This document shows, piece by piece, positions 27,940-37,552 of a stretch of 64,000 bases of DNA. Under the pieces are notes generated by a model. The model was not told the origin of the DNA, did not search any database, and saw nothing but the letters and a program-made list of their open reading frames with translations. The position numbers were made by a program, and so were the translations under genes. Origin of the DNA: Pedosphaera sp. (GTDB taxonomy: Bacteria; Verrucomicrobiota; Verrucomicrobiia; Limisphaerales; UBA9464). The stretch covers positions 59,424 to 123,423 of the forward strand of contig SIBK01000004.1 of the NCBI GenBank assembly GCA_009695205.1. The letters are read 5' to 3'. The stretch's first letter is position 1. Each line of letters starts with the position of its first letter.

Positions 27940-28359
27940 ATGCGCGTTCTCGCTCTTGATCCCGGCAGCGTTCGAATCGGAGTTGCGCTCAGCGACGAGT
28001 TGAAACTGCTGGCTTCGCCTCAGGAGCACATTCCCGCCGAGCCTTTCGCAGGGTTTCTCAGGCGGTTCAAGGATCTCCTGCGCGAAAAGGAAGTGGACCT
28101 GGTAATCGTAGGCATGCCTCGAAACATGGATGGCACTTACGGCGACGCCGCGGCCCGGGTGCGTGAATTTGTCAGTGTCCTGAAGGAAGCTGTGCCGATT
28201 CCCATCCGAACTTGGGACGAGCGCTTGACCTCGGTTCAGGCCAATCGGGTGCTCAGTCAGAACAAAACCCGGCGGGACGATCGGCGCAAAAAAGTCGACG
28301 GAATCGCAGCGGCGGTGTTGCTCCAAAGTTATCTCGATATGCAGGGATTGACGGGCTGA
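27940..28359 (+). CDS. ruvX: Putative pre-16S rRNA nuclease / Holliday junction resolvase RuvX (YqgF)
   Basis: A 139-residue protein of the RNase H-like fold, implicated in 5' maturation of 16S rRNA and historically in Holliday junction resolution. The first-strand Asp lies in LALDPGSVRIGVALSD. The middle motif VDLVIVGMPRNMDGTYG and the third motif IRTWDERLTSVQANRV (DER) follow, and the last catalytic Asp is in KKVDGIAAAVLLQSYL. Length and motif spacing are standard. It follows nagB by 12 bases. Confidence 0.93.
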   Translation: MRVLALDPGSVRIGVALSDELKLLASPQEHIPAEPFAGFLRRFKDLLREKEVDLVIVGMPRNMDGTYGDAAARVREFVSVLKEAVPIPIRTWDERLTSVQANRVLSQNKTRRDDRRKKVDGIAAAVLLQSYLDMQGLTG

Positions 28360-28459
28360 GCTCGATATAATTGTCGCCGCCCGTGCTGGGTGAATACGCC
28401 CAGCCGCCGAGTGAGAAAGCGTCGAAAGGAAGGCGCGACGAGTCACAGGAACAGAATGG

Positions 28460-31400
28460 CTATTGGCGGGTTGATCCGGCTAGGAATTCGAGCAATCCGG
28501 CAAGTTCGGCCTCCGGCAATTGCTCGAAGCCTCCGGGCATGATGGACTGGTTTGAAGAATCCAGCGAAGCGATGTCCTTGCGCTGGACGACATGTTTGAG
28601 TCCGGTCGTGTCGAGTATTTCCACGGAAGTCTCGGTCTCACTGTCGAGGCGGCCAGAAAAGACATCGTCGGAGCGAGTCGTCGCCGTCCAGAGTCGAAAA
28701 TTGGCTTCGACCGAACGATTTGGATCCAGGATTTCAGGGAGAATTTCAGACTTGGGCCGGACTCCAATGCCGGTGAGATCCGGGCCAATCCGGCCGCCGG
28801 TACCCGCGATGGCGTGACACACTTGGCAGTTTTTCTCGAAGACCTGCTGTCCAAGCGTCGGATCACCGGCCCGGGCCGCCACGGGCATGAGTCGTTGCAT
28901 GGTTTTTTCCATTTCCGCGGTCGTCTGATTTGCGCTCCGTCCTTCGAGTTCACGGGCGCGACCTGAAATCTCTCGATTGGGATGCTCCCTCAGTTGATTC
29001 CATTGATCCCGGGCTAAATCAGTCTTTTGCAGGACACCCGTTTCGATGGCCGTGAGGAGTAAGTTCACCCATTCCGAACGCCGTAGCACTGTCGCGAGGG
29101 CGATCCTGCGGGAGCCTGGGGTAAGGCGCGGGAGTGTTGCCAGTATGGCGGTTCCGGTCTCCGGTCTGCGGCTTCCTCCGGCGGCCTGCAGCAGTCCAGT
29201 CATGAGACTCGGCGACGAAAGCGTATGAATCGAGCTAAGAGTGGCAGAAACCGACTCTGCCGAATCGTTCACCGCGACCAATCCGTTGGCAGCATTCACC
29301 CGGAGCTCATCCGAGAGGGTTGCATTGCCCACTTGGTTTCGGAGGCGCCCGGAGAGCTCTACGATTTCTGAGGAGAAAGAGCCTCGAAGACCCCAGCGTG
29401 TGGCGAGCCCGATCAGTGTGCTGCGGGCGTCATCATTGAGCTTCGCGGTGAGTACTCGGAGCGCCTTTCCTCCGTCGGTTCCGGACTCCGGACGCTGCCC
29501 CTCAGGCCAGCCCAGTGCCACGCCATCCAGAAATGCTTTGGCCGTTGTGGGAGCCACGCTCGAGAGCCGAGTCAGCGTCGTTTCTATATCGCCGGGACCG
29601 CGACTTGCATGGTGACGTGCAAGAATGCGAACAACCTCAAGCTGCCGGTCGGACAGGGCCAAAGCGTCCGCCAACAAGGCGGCAAGAAAACCAGACTCGT
29701 GCCGGGCTGCAGCGCAGGTGGCCGCCTCGCGCAACCAACGATCGCTCCAGTTGCCCTGCACGGCGAGTGCCTGGTGGATGGCGTTGCCGACGCTGACAGT
29801 CGAGGGTGTCTGCGCCAGGGCCAGGAAAGCGGCCAATCTCACCTGTGCGTCGCTGTCGGAAAGCAATCGACCGGAGATCAGCGCGTCGCCGGTTTCGGTG
29901 GAGGCTGGCAGCACCTGAACCGCAGCCTGCCGCACGGCGGGATTCAAATGACGCAACGCGGATCGTACGGCATTCAGTGCGGCACCGTTCCGTCCATCGA
30001 GTTCACCCAGTCCGTGCAGTGTCCACAAGGCGTGGATGGACCCGAGTGTGGCGGCAGACAATTCAGTTCTGGCTTCGGGATGGGCCGGGCCGGCCGTCCG
30101 TGCTAGAGCGAGGAGCGCCGGCACTTCCGAATCGCCGCCCTTTTCGACCAGCAACCGCTGGGCATGCATGCGCCAGAGAAGATTTTCATTTTGGAGGGCG
30201 GCCACCCAGCTCCCGGGACTGGCTCCGCGAAGTGTTGGTGGGCGCGTCGGGGAGCCTGCTGAATAGCGGATCTGATAAATGCGACCGTGGCTCTTGTCGC
30301 GGAGCGGGGTTTCGTAGGCATTGCCCTTGCCGTTCTTGAAGCCCACCGGGACGGGATTGTGCTGAATGATATAATTATACCAATCGATCATCCACACCGC
30401 GCCGTCTGGACCGACTTCCGCGAGTATGGGCGCAAACCATTCATCATCGCTCGCAAGGAACGTGTGCTCATTCCGTGCCGAAAAATCAGCGCCCTTGGAT
30501 TCCAGGCGAAATTTTCCAATCAAATGGCCGGTCGGCTCCGTAACCAGTGCGACCTGATTCCAGAATTCCCGCGGAAAGCTGCGCGCTGTGTAAAGCGCGT
30601 GACCCGCGCCAGCCGTATAGCGACCGTGGGCATCGACTTGCCGCACTTTTTCGGTGACGGGATAAAAACGCTGATCGTCGGCGATGGTTTCCATGCGGGT
30701 GGCCGACCAGCCCTGGACCTGCTCGTAGTAACGATTGGGAATCGCCATGTACCAAGAGGCATTGTTGTTAGCCGTCGAGCCGAACACCGTGCCGTCCTCG
30801 CTCAATCCCAACCCCCAGGTGTTGTTATTACTCGAACGGACAAACTCCATCGCCGAACCGTCCGCCTTGAAGCGGTAAACACCCATGCCGAATTTGACGT
30901 GCCTGCCACCCACGTCGCCGTCGAAGCCGCTATAACCCACGACACCCCAGATCCAATGGTCGAAACCGTAGCGAAGATTGCTCGCCGTCGCATGGGTGTC
31001 CCCCATGCCCCAGCCCTTAAATAACACACGCCTCTCGTCTGCCCGATTGTCGCCGTCGGTATCCTTGAGAAACAACGTGCGTCCACCCTCGATGACGATC
31101 AAACCTCCATTCGCGAAGACCATGGCCGTGGGAATCGTCAGCTTGTCGGCAAAGACGATGAACTTGTCCGCTTTCCCGTCGCCGTCGGTGTCTTCACAGA
31201 TCTTGATCCGATCGCGCCCGGCACCTTCCGGTTGCCGTTCATTCGGGTAATCGATTGTTTCGGCTATCCACAGTCGACCGCGTTCATCCCAAGCCAGGGT
31301 GATGGGCTTGACGATGTCGGGTTCCGCGGCGAATAGGCGGGCCTCAAATCCCTGGGGCAGCACGATGTGGCGAGCGGAATCGGCCGGCGACAACGGCTCC

Positions 31401-31597
31401 TGCATGGAGTGGATCTTCTTGCCTTCCGTGCCCCATTTCTCTCCAGCGAGATAGCTCGGCAGCGGATGTTCGGTGGTCGAATATTGAAATGGAGGCAGGC
31501 CTGTATGGGCCTTAAGATCTTCCGCGGTCAGCCTGGCGAATGGCGCGGTTAGGAGGCCGAGGGCGATCGCAATCGTGGGCAAAAGGCGTGGGATCAT
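28460..31597 (-). CDS. PVC-type heme-binding CxxCH protein (membrane-bound dehydrogenase-like)
   Basis: A 1045-residue exported protein of a type characteristic of Planctomycetes and Verrucomicrobia. It has a signal peptide (ending about residue 25, FARLTA). A beta-propeller dehydrogenase-like domain (about 80-450) carries repeated Asp-Gly-Asp loops (EDTDGDGKADKF, KDTDGDNRADE). A HEAT-like helical region covers about 480-850. A C-terminal cytochrome c-like domain has one heme site, NCQVCHAIAG, with the distal GGRIGPDLTGIG segment. The family is thought to oxidise a sugar or alcohol in the periplasm and pass electrons through the heme; the substrate is unknown. It stands alone on the minus strand, downstream of the epimerase gene. 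Confidence 0.88.
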   Translation of the reverse strand: MIPRLLPTIAIALGLLTAPFARLTAEDLKAHTGLPPFQYSTTEHPLPSYLAGEKWGTEGKKIHSMQEPLSPADSARHIVLPQGFEARLFAAEPDIVKPITLAWDERGRLWIAETIDYPNERQPEGAGRDRIKICEDTDGDGKADKFIVFADKLTIPTAMVFANGGLIVIEGGRTLFLKDTDGDNRADERRVLFKGWGMGDTHATASNLRYGFDHWIWGVVGYSGFDGDVGGRHVKFGMGVYRFKADGSAMEFVRSSNNNTWGLGLSEDGTVFGSTANNNASWYMAIPNRYYEQVQGWSATRMETIADDQRFYPVTEKVRQVDAHGRYTAGAGHALYTARSFPREFWNQVALVTEPTGHLIGKFRLESKGADFSARNEHTFLASDDEWFAPILAEVGPDGAVWMIDWYNYIIQHNPVPVGFKNGKGNAYETPLRDKSHGRIYQIRYSAGSPTRPPTLRGASPGSWVAALQNENLLWRMHAQRLLVEKGGDSEVPALLALARTAGPAHPEARTELSAATLGSIHALWTLHGLGELDGRNGAALNAVRSALRHLNPAVRQAAVQVLPASTETGDALISGRLLSDSDAQVRLAAFLALAQTPSTVSVGNAIHQALAVQGNWSDRWLREAATCAAARHESGFLAALLADALALSDRQLEVVRILARHHASRGPGDIETTLTRLSSVAPTTAKAFLDGVALGWPEGQRPESGTDGGKALRVLTAKLNDDARSTLIGLATRWGLRGSFSSEIVELSGRLRNQVGNATLSDELRVNAANGLVAVNDSAESVSATLSSIHTLSSPSLMTGLLQAAGGSRRPETGTAILATLPRLTPGSRRIALATVLRRSEWVNLLLTAIETGVLQKTDLARDQWNQLREHPNREISGRARELEGRSANQTTAEMEKTMQRLMPVAARAGDPTLGQQVFEKNCQVCHAIAGTGGRIGPDLTGIGVRPKSEILPEILDPNRSVEANFRLWTATTRSDDVFSGRLDSETETSVEILDTTGLKHVVQRKDIASLDSSNQSIMPGGFEQLPEAELAGLLEFLAGSTRQ

Positions 31598-31691
31598 GTG
31601 AGGAGCACATCTTTACGAAAAAGACAGGTTTGAGAAAGCAGGAAGAAACGGGCGCCAGCCGCTATCGCATGGATAACCCAAATCTGGAAAA

Positions 31692-31756
31692 AGAAGGGTG
31701 AATTTATCCAACCGGAGCCTCCTCACCCGAAACGGGAAGCCCCATTTCACCCTTCT
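31692..31756 (-). terminator. Possible terminator hairpin after the epimerase gene
   Basis: AGAAGGGTGAA (31692-31702) and its exact complement TTCACCCTTCT (31746-31756) form 11 bp arms around a 43-base loop. The site is just past the epimerase stop codon and before the heme-protein start, both on the minus strand. The long loop and lack of a strong U-tract make a classic terminator uncertain; it could instead be a small repeat. Confidence 0.3.
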
Positions 31757-31768
31757 CTCGCTACCGCT

Positions 31769-32698
31769 TCACCGAATTCCCCAGCAGAACGGATCCCGTT
31801 CATCGAGTAGCAATGTGACCTCTGCGAACACGGAGGCGGTCCCAGTGATCACCGGGGCGATCGTTCCCGTCGTGCGATCAATCCATCGATAATGACCCGT
31901 AAAGATTGAACCCAGAATGCTCTCCTGCACCCACAGTTCATCCTCGGCGAGCTTTCCGTCCGCTGCCAGGCAGGCGAGCTTCGCGCTGGTTCCGGTGCCG
32001 CACGGAGAGCGGTCATAGGCGCCACCAGGGCACAACACAAAATTTCTCGACCGTGCTCCGGCGCTCCGCGGCGGACCCATCAGCTCCACGTGGTCAATTT
32101 CCGGATGACCCTGCTGGTTTATTGCCTCGCGAATCTTGCGGCTACACTCGGTGAGGTCCCGAACACTGGCCAAATCAAGGGAGTGTCCGTGGTCGTCGAC
32201 GAGGAAAAACCAGTTCCCGCCCCAAGCCACATCACCGTGAATCCGGCCAATCCCAGCGACCTCCACTGGAACGGACCGGAGGGAGCGATAACTTGGCACA
32301 TTGGCGACGGACACCGAACCGTCCGGGTGCAACGTGGCTGTAACAATCCCAACCGGCGTCTCGATACGGTGATCCCCAGGGCCAATCGTGCCTCGATGTG
32401 CGAGGGTGACAATAAGGCCAATGGTACCGTGTCCACACATTCCGAGGTAACCGACGTTGTTAAAAAAGATGACCCCCATCGTACACGAGGGATCCGCCGG
32501 CTCGCAAAGCAAGGCCCCCACCATGACGTCCGAGCCACGGGGTTCGTTAACCACGGCCGAGCGGAACCTGTCGTGCTCCGAACGAAAGCGGTTTAAACGA
32601 TCTGCTACAGAACCTAAACCGAGGTGAGGTCCACCCTCCGTAACGACCCGGGTAGGTTCGCCACCGGTGTGAGAGTCAATGACGGTCACGCATTGCAT
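31769..32698 (-). CDS. Proline racemase family protein, likely 4-hydroxyproline 2-epimerase
   Basis: A 309-residue cytoplasmic enzyme that inverts the alpha carbon of proline-type amino acids with two cysteines acting as acid and base. Both are present: C88 in GMCGHGTIG and C233 in DRSPCGTGTSAK. Having Cys at both sites excludes the Cys/Thr trans-3-hydroxyproline dehydratases and fits 4-hydroxyproline epimerase or proline racemase. The N-terminal IDSHTGGEPTRVV motif is typical. The start ATG at 32698 gives the usual length. In collagen or hydroxyproline catabolism it normally sits with oxidases and deaminases. None is found here; its only same-strand neighbour is the heme protein. Confidence 0.88.
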   Translation of the reverse strand: MQCVTVIDSHTGGEPTRVVTEGGPHLGLGSVADRLNRFRSEHDRFRSAVVNEPRGSDVMVGALLCEPADPSCTMGVIFFNNVGYLGMCGHGTIGLIVTLAHRGTIGPGDHRIETPVGIVTATLHPDGSVSVANVPSYRSLRSVPVEVAGIGRIHGDVAWGGNWFFLVDDHGHSLDLASVRDLTECSRKIREAINQQGHPEIDHVELMGPPRSAGARSRNFVLCPGGAYDRSPCGTGTSAKLACLAADGKLAEDELWVQESILGSIFTGHYRWIDRTTGTIAPVITGTASVFAEVTLLLDERDPFCWGIR

Positions 32699-33196
32699 GG
32701 AAAATCAGTCGCCCGCTATCAGTGTCTGCATTCCCTTCGGGGCATTGTTCATGCCGCCGCGTACCGTTTCTTCGGATGGCCGAGGCGCAAGGCAAAGTGC
32801 CGGCACAAAGCGGAGCAGGAGCACCAGTGAAGCATCCCGGTGCCCCACGGCAAGCGGCAACTCAGGCGTTTGAACGTCGATCTACTATCATGACGTCCTC
32901 AGGACTCCGACCCCCATGGAATCCAAATGGCCCATCTCTCGGCCTCTCGGCCTCTCGGCAACTGCCCACGTTCCATTCCCTCTAATTGCACTTCAACCTT
33001 TTGTTGCATATGCAACAAAAGGTTGAGTGTGCGATTGACTGCGACCGCAGGCCGGTGATGGGCACCCTCTTCCCGCAACTGATGCGGGGAGAACACGTTC
33101 GGGATGCACGGGGCAGTTTTCCTTGTAATGTTAAAGAGTTTGGAGGATTTTCGAGCTTGAAGAAACCGTGAATGGTGTGACTTTAACGGTTCTAAA
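32699..33196. other. Divergent intergenic region with palindrome and short direct repeats
   Basis: Separates the divergent epimerase and methyltransferase genes. No believable gene. Three tandem CTCTCGGC-type octamers lie at about 32933-32959, a perfect 34 bp palindrome at 32993-33026 (listed separately), and a purine-rich stretch before the methyltransferase start. Short open frames in 32620-32990 lack family features. Confidence 0.5.
32993..33026. repeat. 34 bp perfect palindrome
   Basis: The 17-base arm TCAACCTTTTGTTGCAT is followed directly, with no loop, by its exact reverse complement. Imperfect pairing extends outward as CACT/AGTG with one offset base. No T-run follows, so it is not a standard terminator. 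The perfectly symmetric centre GCATATGC suits a dimeric DNA-binding protein or a cruciform. It lies about 170 bases upstream of the methyltransferase start and about 295 from the epimerase start. Confidence 0.8.
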
Positions 33197-34103
33197 ATGC
33201 GACGGAACCTTCGAATCGAGGGCCCGGAGCCAATCAACAATGGGGTCTTCTATTACATGCTGACAGAACAACATAGGAAACTGATTGGGGACAAGTGTGG
33301 CGGCGGACTGGTCCTCGACGTTGGAGGATGGGCGGACCCATTTCTGCGCGCCGACTACGTGTTAGATCAGTTCCGCTACGAGACGCGTGGAATCTGCTAC
33401 CACAGCCTGGGCAAACTGCCTCGAAGCGTCACCTACCCCGATCCACTGCCGGGGGAACGGTTCAGGCGGGAAACGTGGATTCAGCACGACATCTGCCAAG
33501 GCAATTGGCCGTTTCCAGACAAAATGTTCGATTATGTCATCTGCTCGCACACGCTGGAGGATATCCCCAACCCATTTGTAGTGTGTGAGGAGCTTCAACG
33601 TGTCAGCAAGGCCGGCTATATCGAAGCCCCAGCTCGGGTGGTCGAGCAGACACGGGGGCAGGATGGGAAAACAGGGGCAGACCACCATCACTGGGTGGTC
33701 GAGGTCCAAGGGAACCGGGTGTTGTTCACTGCCAACTCGGTTCCTCGGGCGCGTCCCGGGTGCGTGGGTTCCCCGATGCTACACCCACAAACTCCCGTCC
33801 ACTGAGATAGTCGTCTGGCTGTTTTGGGACGGGACATTCGACTGGGAACAACGCCATCCCAAGGATGCTGTTCTCGAAGCACAAGAGTTTGTCCGAAAGC
33901 TCAAGATCCCGTATCGGTATTTCCTGAGAGAAATCGCGGGAGACCTTAAGCGATGGCTGAAGGCCCGTAAGGTCATTTCGCGTTGGAGGACCGAGCGACC
34001 TGCCGAAGATGTGTGGGACATAGAAACTCTGTTGAGCGTCTCCAAGACCGAACCCGCGGCCTCTTCAAGTGATAAGAGAGGGCCGCTTCCGATCAACTCT
34101 TGA
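33197..34103 (+). pseudogene. SAM-dependent methyltransferase-like gene with a frameshift
   Basis: ATG 33197 opens a frame with a class I methyltransferase-like core: VLDVGGWADPF (SAM loop), the QHDICQGNWPFPDKMFDYVICSHTLED-type motif II/post-II region (about residues 95-120) and a late helix region. It shifts frame at about 33745-33785 and terminates early at 33805. The adjacent frame then encodes a sensible C-terminus, IVVWLFWDGTFDWEQ ... LKIPYRYFLREIAGDLKRWL, to 34103. A single indel in a G/C-rich patch restores about 300 residues. It may be a true lesion or a sequence error. Similar methyltransferases sit with surface-glycan genes, but no such partner is adjacent here. Confidence 0.6.
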
Positions 34104-34173
34104 CGCACAGGATCTGTTACTCAATCGGTGACGCAACGGAGCCAGCGAATGCTAATCCCCGCTTGAGAACCGG

Positions 34174-35196
34174 TCAGTAGGCAGCCTGTGCCCCTTTTAT
34201 AGACCGCTTCTGCATCCAGGGCATCATGGCCCGAAGCTTGGCGCCCGTCCTTTCAATCGGATGTTCTTCGCCAGCCCGAAGAAGTCTATTGTACCGCTTA
34301 TAACCGGTCTCGTATTCCTTCACCCAATCGCTGGCAAACTTGCCGCTTTGAATATCCTTTAACGCCGCCTGCATGCGCTTCTTCACACTCGCATCGATGA
34401 TCTTCGGCCCAACGGTGACATCGCCCCATTTAGCGGTCTCGGAAATTGAAAACCGCATTCCGGAAATACCCGCCTCGTTCATCAGGTCAACGATGAGCTT
34501 CAGCTCGTGGAGGCATTCGAAGTAGGCCATCTCCGGCGAGTATCCCGCTTCGACGAGAACTTCGAATCCAGTCTGCACGAGGGCGCAAGCCCCGCCGCAC
34601 AACACGGTCTGTTCACCGAACAGATCCGTTTCCGTTTCCTCCTTAAACGTCGTCTCGAGCACGCCGGCTCGAGTGCCGCCGATTCCTTTGGCCCACGCCA
34701 GGGCGGTCTTCCTTGCGTTGCCGGACGGGTCTTGGAACACAGCGATCAGGCTGGGGACGCCTTTTCCTTCCGTGTACTGACGCCGAACGATGTGACCCGG
34801 GCCCTTGGGCGCGACGAGGATGACATCGATTTCCTTGGGTGGAACGATTGTCTTGAAGTGAATGGAAAATCCGTGGCTGAACAGCAACGTCTTTCCCTCA
34901 GTCAGGTTGGGAGCAATGTCCTTCTCGTACACCTTCGCCTGCTTGGTGTCTGGCAGCCCGACGAAAATGACGTCCGCCCGCTTCACGGCGTCGGCCGTGG
35001 AAATGACTTCGAAGCCCTTGTCACGGGCAACCTTGATGGACTTCGAACCTTCGTACAGGCCGATGATGACCTGGCAGCCCGAATCCTTGAGGTTGAGAGC
35101 GTGCGCATGGCCTTGGGAGCCAAAGCCGAGCACAGCGAGGGTTTTGCCTTTGAACACGCCGAGATCGGCGTCCTTATCGTGATATACTTTTACCAT
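34174..35196 (-). CDS. ilvC: Ketol-acid reductoisomerase
   Basis: Second enzyme of valine, leucine and isoleucine synthesis: isomerises and reduces acetolactate or acetohydroxybutyrate with NADPH and Mg2+. A class I enzyme of 340 residues. The Rossmann motif is [17 protein letters not shown]. The metal-binding knotted domain shows [27 protein letters not shown] and [10 protein letters not shown], with the essential Glu and Asp residues. It lies downstream of ilvN on the same strand with a 130-base gap. The large acetolactate synthase subunit ilvB is not in this window, which would be expected further along the transcript in many genomes. Confidence 0.97.
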   Translation of the reverse strand: MVKVYHDKDADLGVFKGKTLAVLGFGSQGHAHALNLKDSGCQVIIGLYEGSKSIKVARDKGFEVISTADAVKRADVIFVGLPDTKQAKVYEKDIAPNLTEGKTLLFSHGFSIHFKTIVPPKEIDVILVAPKGPGHIVRRQYTEGKGVPSLIAVFQDPSGNARKTALAWAKGIGGTRAGVLETTFKEETETDLFGEQTVLCGGACALVQTGFEVLVEAGYSPEMAYFECLHELKLIVDLMNEAGISGMRFSISETAKWGDVTVGPKIIDASVKKRMQAALKDIQSGKFASDWVKEYETGYKRYNRLLRAGEEHPIERTGAKLRAMMPWMQKRSIKGAQAAY

Positions 35197-35326
35197 AACA
35201 ATAACAGAAATCAGAATTTACCGTTCACCCATCCGTTTACCAATCGTTATTCGTCGGTTTCATCCAATATTTTCAACCCCAAACCCACCGCCACCTACCA
35301 GGGATTTCGAGGTCACACCGGCGTGA

Positions 35327-35800
35327 TCACTCGCGCGGCAGGGCTACCTGCCCCGTCCGCGTGAGGTCGAGGACGCCAAAATCCCTCATCAGCATCAGAA
35401 ACTTCTCGATCTTGGCCTCGCTGCCGGTGATCTCGATGGTCACCGACTTCAGTTGCACATCCACAATCTTTGCCCGGAACAACTCCACCATCTGGGCCAC
35501 CTCGGCACGGTTCTTGGAGTCCGACGCAACTTTCACGAGCACCAACTCGCGATCAATGTACTTGTCCGTGCCATAGTCGACAACTTTGACAACGTTGACG
35601 AGCTTGTTGAGCTGCTTGCATATCTGCTCGACCGTAGCGTTGTCGCCACGCGTGACGATCGTCATCCGACTGAGCGTCGGATCGTGGGTGGGCCCAACAT
35701 TGAGGGTATCGATGTTGTAGCCGCGGCCGCTAAAAAGACCGGTCACCCGGGTCAAGACCCCGAATTTGTTCTCCACCAAGACTGAAATCGTGTGTCGCAT
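35327..35800 (-). CDS. ilvN: Acetolactate synthase small (regulatory) subunit
   Basis: Regulatory subunit that binds valine and activates the catalytic subunit in branched-chain amino-acid synthesis. The product has about 157 residues. An N-terminal ACT domain opens with MRHTISVLVENKFGVLTRVTGLFSGRGYNI and a second ACT-like domain follows, ending with RTGQVALPRE. The ATG at 35800 is chosen because the family begins at this methionine. Upstream in-frame starts at 35806 and 35836 add unrelated residues. It is followed by ilvC on the same strand. Confidence 0.93.
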   Translation of the reverse strand: MRHTISVLVENKFGVLTRVTGLFSGRGYNIDTLNVGPTHDPTLSRMTIVTRGDNATVEQICKQLNKLVNVVKVVDYGTDKYIDRELVLVKVASDSKNRAEVAQMVELFRAKIVDVQLKSVTIEITGSEAKIEKFLMLMRDFGVLDLTRTGQVALPRE

Positions 35801-36317
35801 AACCATTCTGCCATTCTGCAAAAAATCGTTCTGCAAGCGCTACTCTGCCTGAGCCGACTCTATTCTCGCGGCTCGTCTCCGAAAATAAGAACCCGCGTCC
35901 CCAACCAATACCGGGAATCGCGGGCGACCTTGGGAACTGGAATTCACGTCCAGCCCTATCAATCCCCTATTACGGGGACGACGTGGACTTCGCTGGTTCC
36001 GACTAAAATCATCGGCGGCGGACGCTATGGAGAGTTACGGCGGGGGTCAACTGCTTTTTCCCCCGCTCTTCCCTCCACCGTTGCGGATCGCTCAGATTTT
36101 CCCTTTTCGGAACCTTGACTTCTCCGTCCTTCTCGTTGCGAAATACCGCTATGACGTGTGCGGCATGTAATGTCCTCGCTGGGGTGGCACCGGCATGTTT
36201 GGCCCGAGCCGCCGCCGCACCCACCGGTCTGCATCGCGGCTGATTTTCCCAAAATTTCGCAGATGCAGCCCGGGATACCCAACGTTCCCGTGTCTACCCT
36301 TTTGTCTTAAACCTCCT
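35801..36317. other. Divergent intergenic region between ilvN and an aminotransferase gene
   Basis: About 500 bases without a recognisable gene. Small inverted motifs occur, for example CCCCTATTACGGGG near 35964. The stretch is GC-mixed and lacks a leader peptide rich in Leu/Val/Ile codons that would indicate attenuation of ilvNC. Promoters for both flanking genes are presumably here, but none can be pinned down. Confidence 0.4.
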
Positions 36318-37520
36318 ATGTCCTCATCATTCCAACCTCGCAATTTCGTGGCGGATCATGTCGCGGGCATCCCGCGCTCCGGCATCCGCGACTTCTTCGA
36401 ACTGGTGCAGAACACGACCGGCGTGATTTCGCTCGGCGTTGGTGAACCCGATTTCGTCACCCCGTGGCATATCCGCGAGGCCGCCATTTATGCCCTGGAA
36501 CGAGGTCGCACCCAATACACCTCCAACCTCGGTCTCCTGAAGCTTCGTGAGGCGATCAGCACCTACGTGGATCGAAAATTCAGCGTGCGCTATGACCCGA
36601 AGACCCAAGTACTCGTCGCGGTCGGCGTCAGCGAAGCTCTGGATCTGGCGCTCCGCGCAGTTCTGAATCCTGGAGATGAAGTGATCTACCACGAGCCGTG
36701 TTATGTGAGCTACGCACCGAGCGTCGTTTTGGCGCACGCGCGCCCGGTGCCCATTGCCTGCCGGGCCGAAAATGGATTTGTCGTCACGGCCCAAGCCATC
36801 AAGGCCGCCATCACTCCCCGAAGCAAAGTCTTGCTCCTGTCATTTCCGACCAATCCCACCGGGGGCACCATGACCCGCGACCAACTTTTGGAGATCGCCA
36901 AGGTGGCGACCCACCACGACCTCCTGGTCCTCACCGACGAAATCTACAGCGAACTGACCTTCGAAGGAGAACACACCAGCATTGCCAGTCTGCCGGGGAT
37001 GGCAGAACGGACCCTTTTTCTCCATGGATTCTCCAAAGCCTTCGCCATGACCGGCTTTCGAATTGGCTATGCGTGCGGCCCTGCCTTACTCATCGACGCC
37101 ATGATGAAAGTGCACCAGTACGCGATCATGTGTGCGAGCATCATTGCGCAAGAGGCGGCGATCGAAGCATTGGTGAATGGCGAACCGGCGGCGACGGCCA
37201 TGCGCGAACAGTACAAGCTGCGTCGCAACTTTATTGTCAAATCGCTCAATGATATGGGACTCACCTGCCATCTGCCGCGCGGTTCCTTTTATGCATTTCC
37301 GCGCATTACGAGCACGGGACTTTCTTCCAAGGAATTTGCCCTGGGATTGCTGAACGAGGAAAAAGTTGCCTCCGTACCCGGCAGCGCTTTCGGGCCAAGC
37401 GGCGAGGGATTTGTGCGATGCTGTTTTGCAACGGCGTTTGACGCATTGCAAATCGCCATGCAACGAATGGCGAACTTCGTGGAAAGACAGCGGGCGAAGG
37501 GGGCGCGGGCCGGAGATTAG
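36318..37520 (+). CDS. PLP-dependent aminotransferase, class I/II
   Basis: A 400-residue fold-type I aminotransferase. The PLP lysine is K240 in HGFSKAFAMTGFRIGY. Other family blocks are ISLGVGEPDFVTP, TQYTSNLGLLKLREAI, SFPTNPTGGTM (substrate Asn/Pro region), LTDEIYSEL (Asp that pairs with the pyridine nitrogen) and FVRCCFA with the carboxylate-binding Arg. The start is ATG 36318, since the upstream extension to 36195 is Arg/Pro-rich and non-family. It probably acts on aspartate, aromatic or branched-chain amino acids. Divergent placement beside ilvN-ilvC is suggestive of amino-acid synthesis but not proof. It converges with lptB at a 32-base gap. Confidence 0.9.
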   Translation: MSSSFQPRNFVADHVAGIPRSGIRDFFELVQNTTGVISLGVGEPDFVTPWHIREAAIYALERGRTQYTSNLGLLKLREAISTYVDRKFSVRYDPKTQVLVAVGVSEALDLALRAVLNPGDEVIYHEPCYVSYAPSVVLAHARPVPIACRAENGFVVTAQAIKAAITPRSKVLLLSFPTNPTGGTMTRDQLLEIAKVATHHDLLVLTDEIYSELTFEGEHTSIASLPGMAERTLFLHGFSKAFAMTGFRIGYACGPALLIDAMMKVHQYAIMCASIIAQEAAIEALVNGEPAATAMREQYKLRRNFIVKSLNDMGLTCHLPRGSFYAFPRITSTGLSSKEFALGLLNEEKVASVPGSAFGPSGEGFVRCCFATAFDALQIAMQRMANFVERQRAKGARAGD

Positions 37521-37552
37521 GCGACCGCCTCCATTGGGCCGACTCGGCTCGG

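Noticed and set aside
32933..33026. CRISPR array
   Set aside because: The short tandem octamers and one palindrome lack regularly spaced repeats and spacers, and there are no cas genes.
34507..35364. Plus-strand frame opposite ilvC
   Set aside because: ilvC is unambiguous; the opposite frame has no recognisable motifs.
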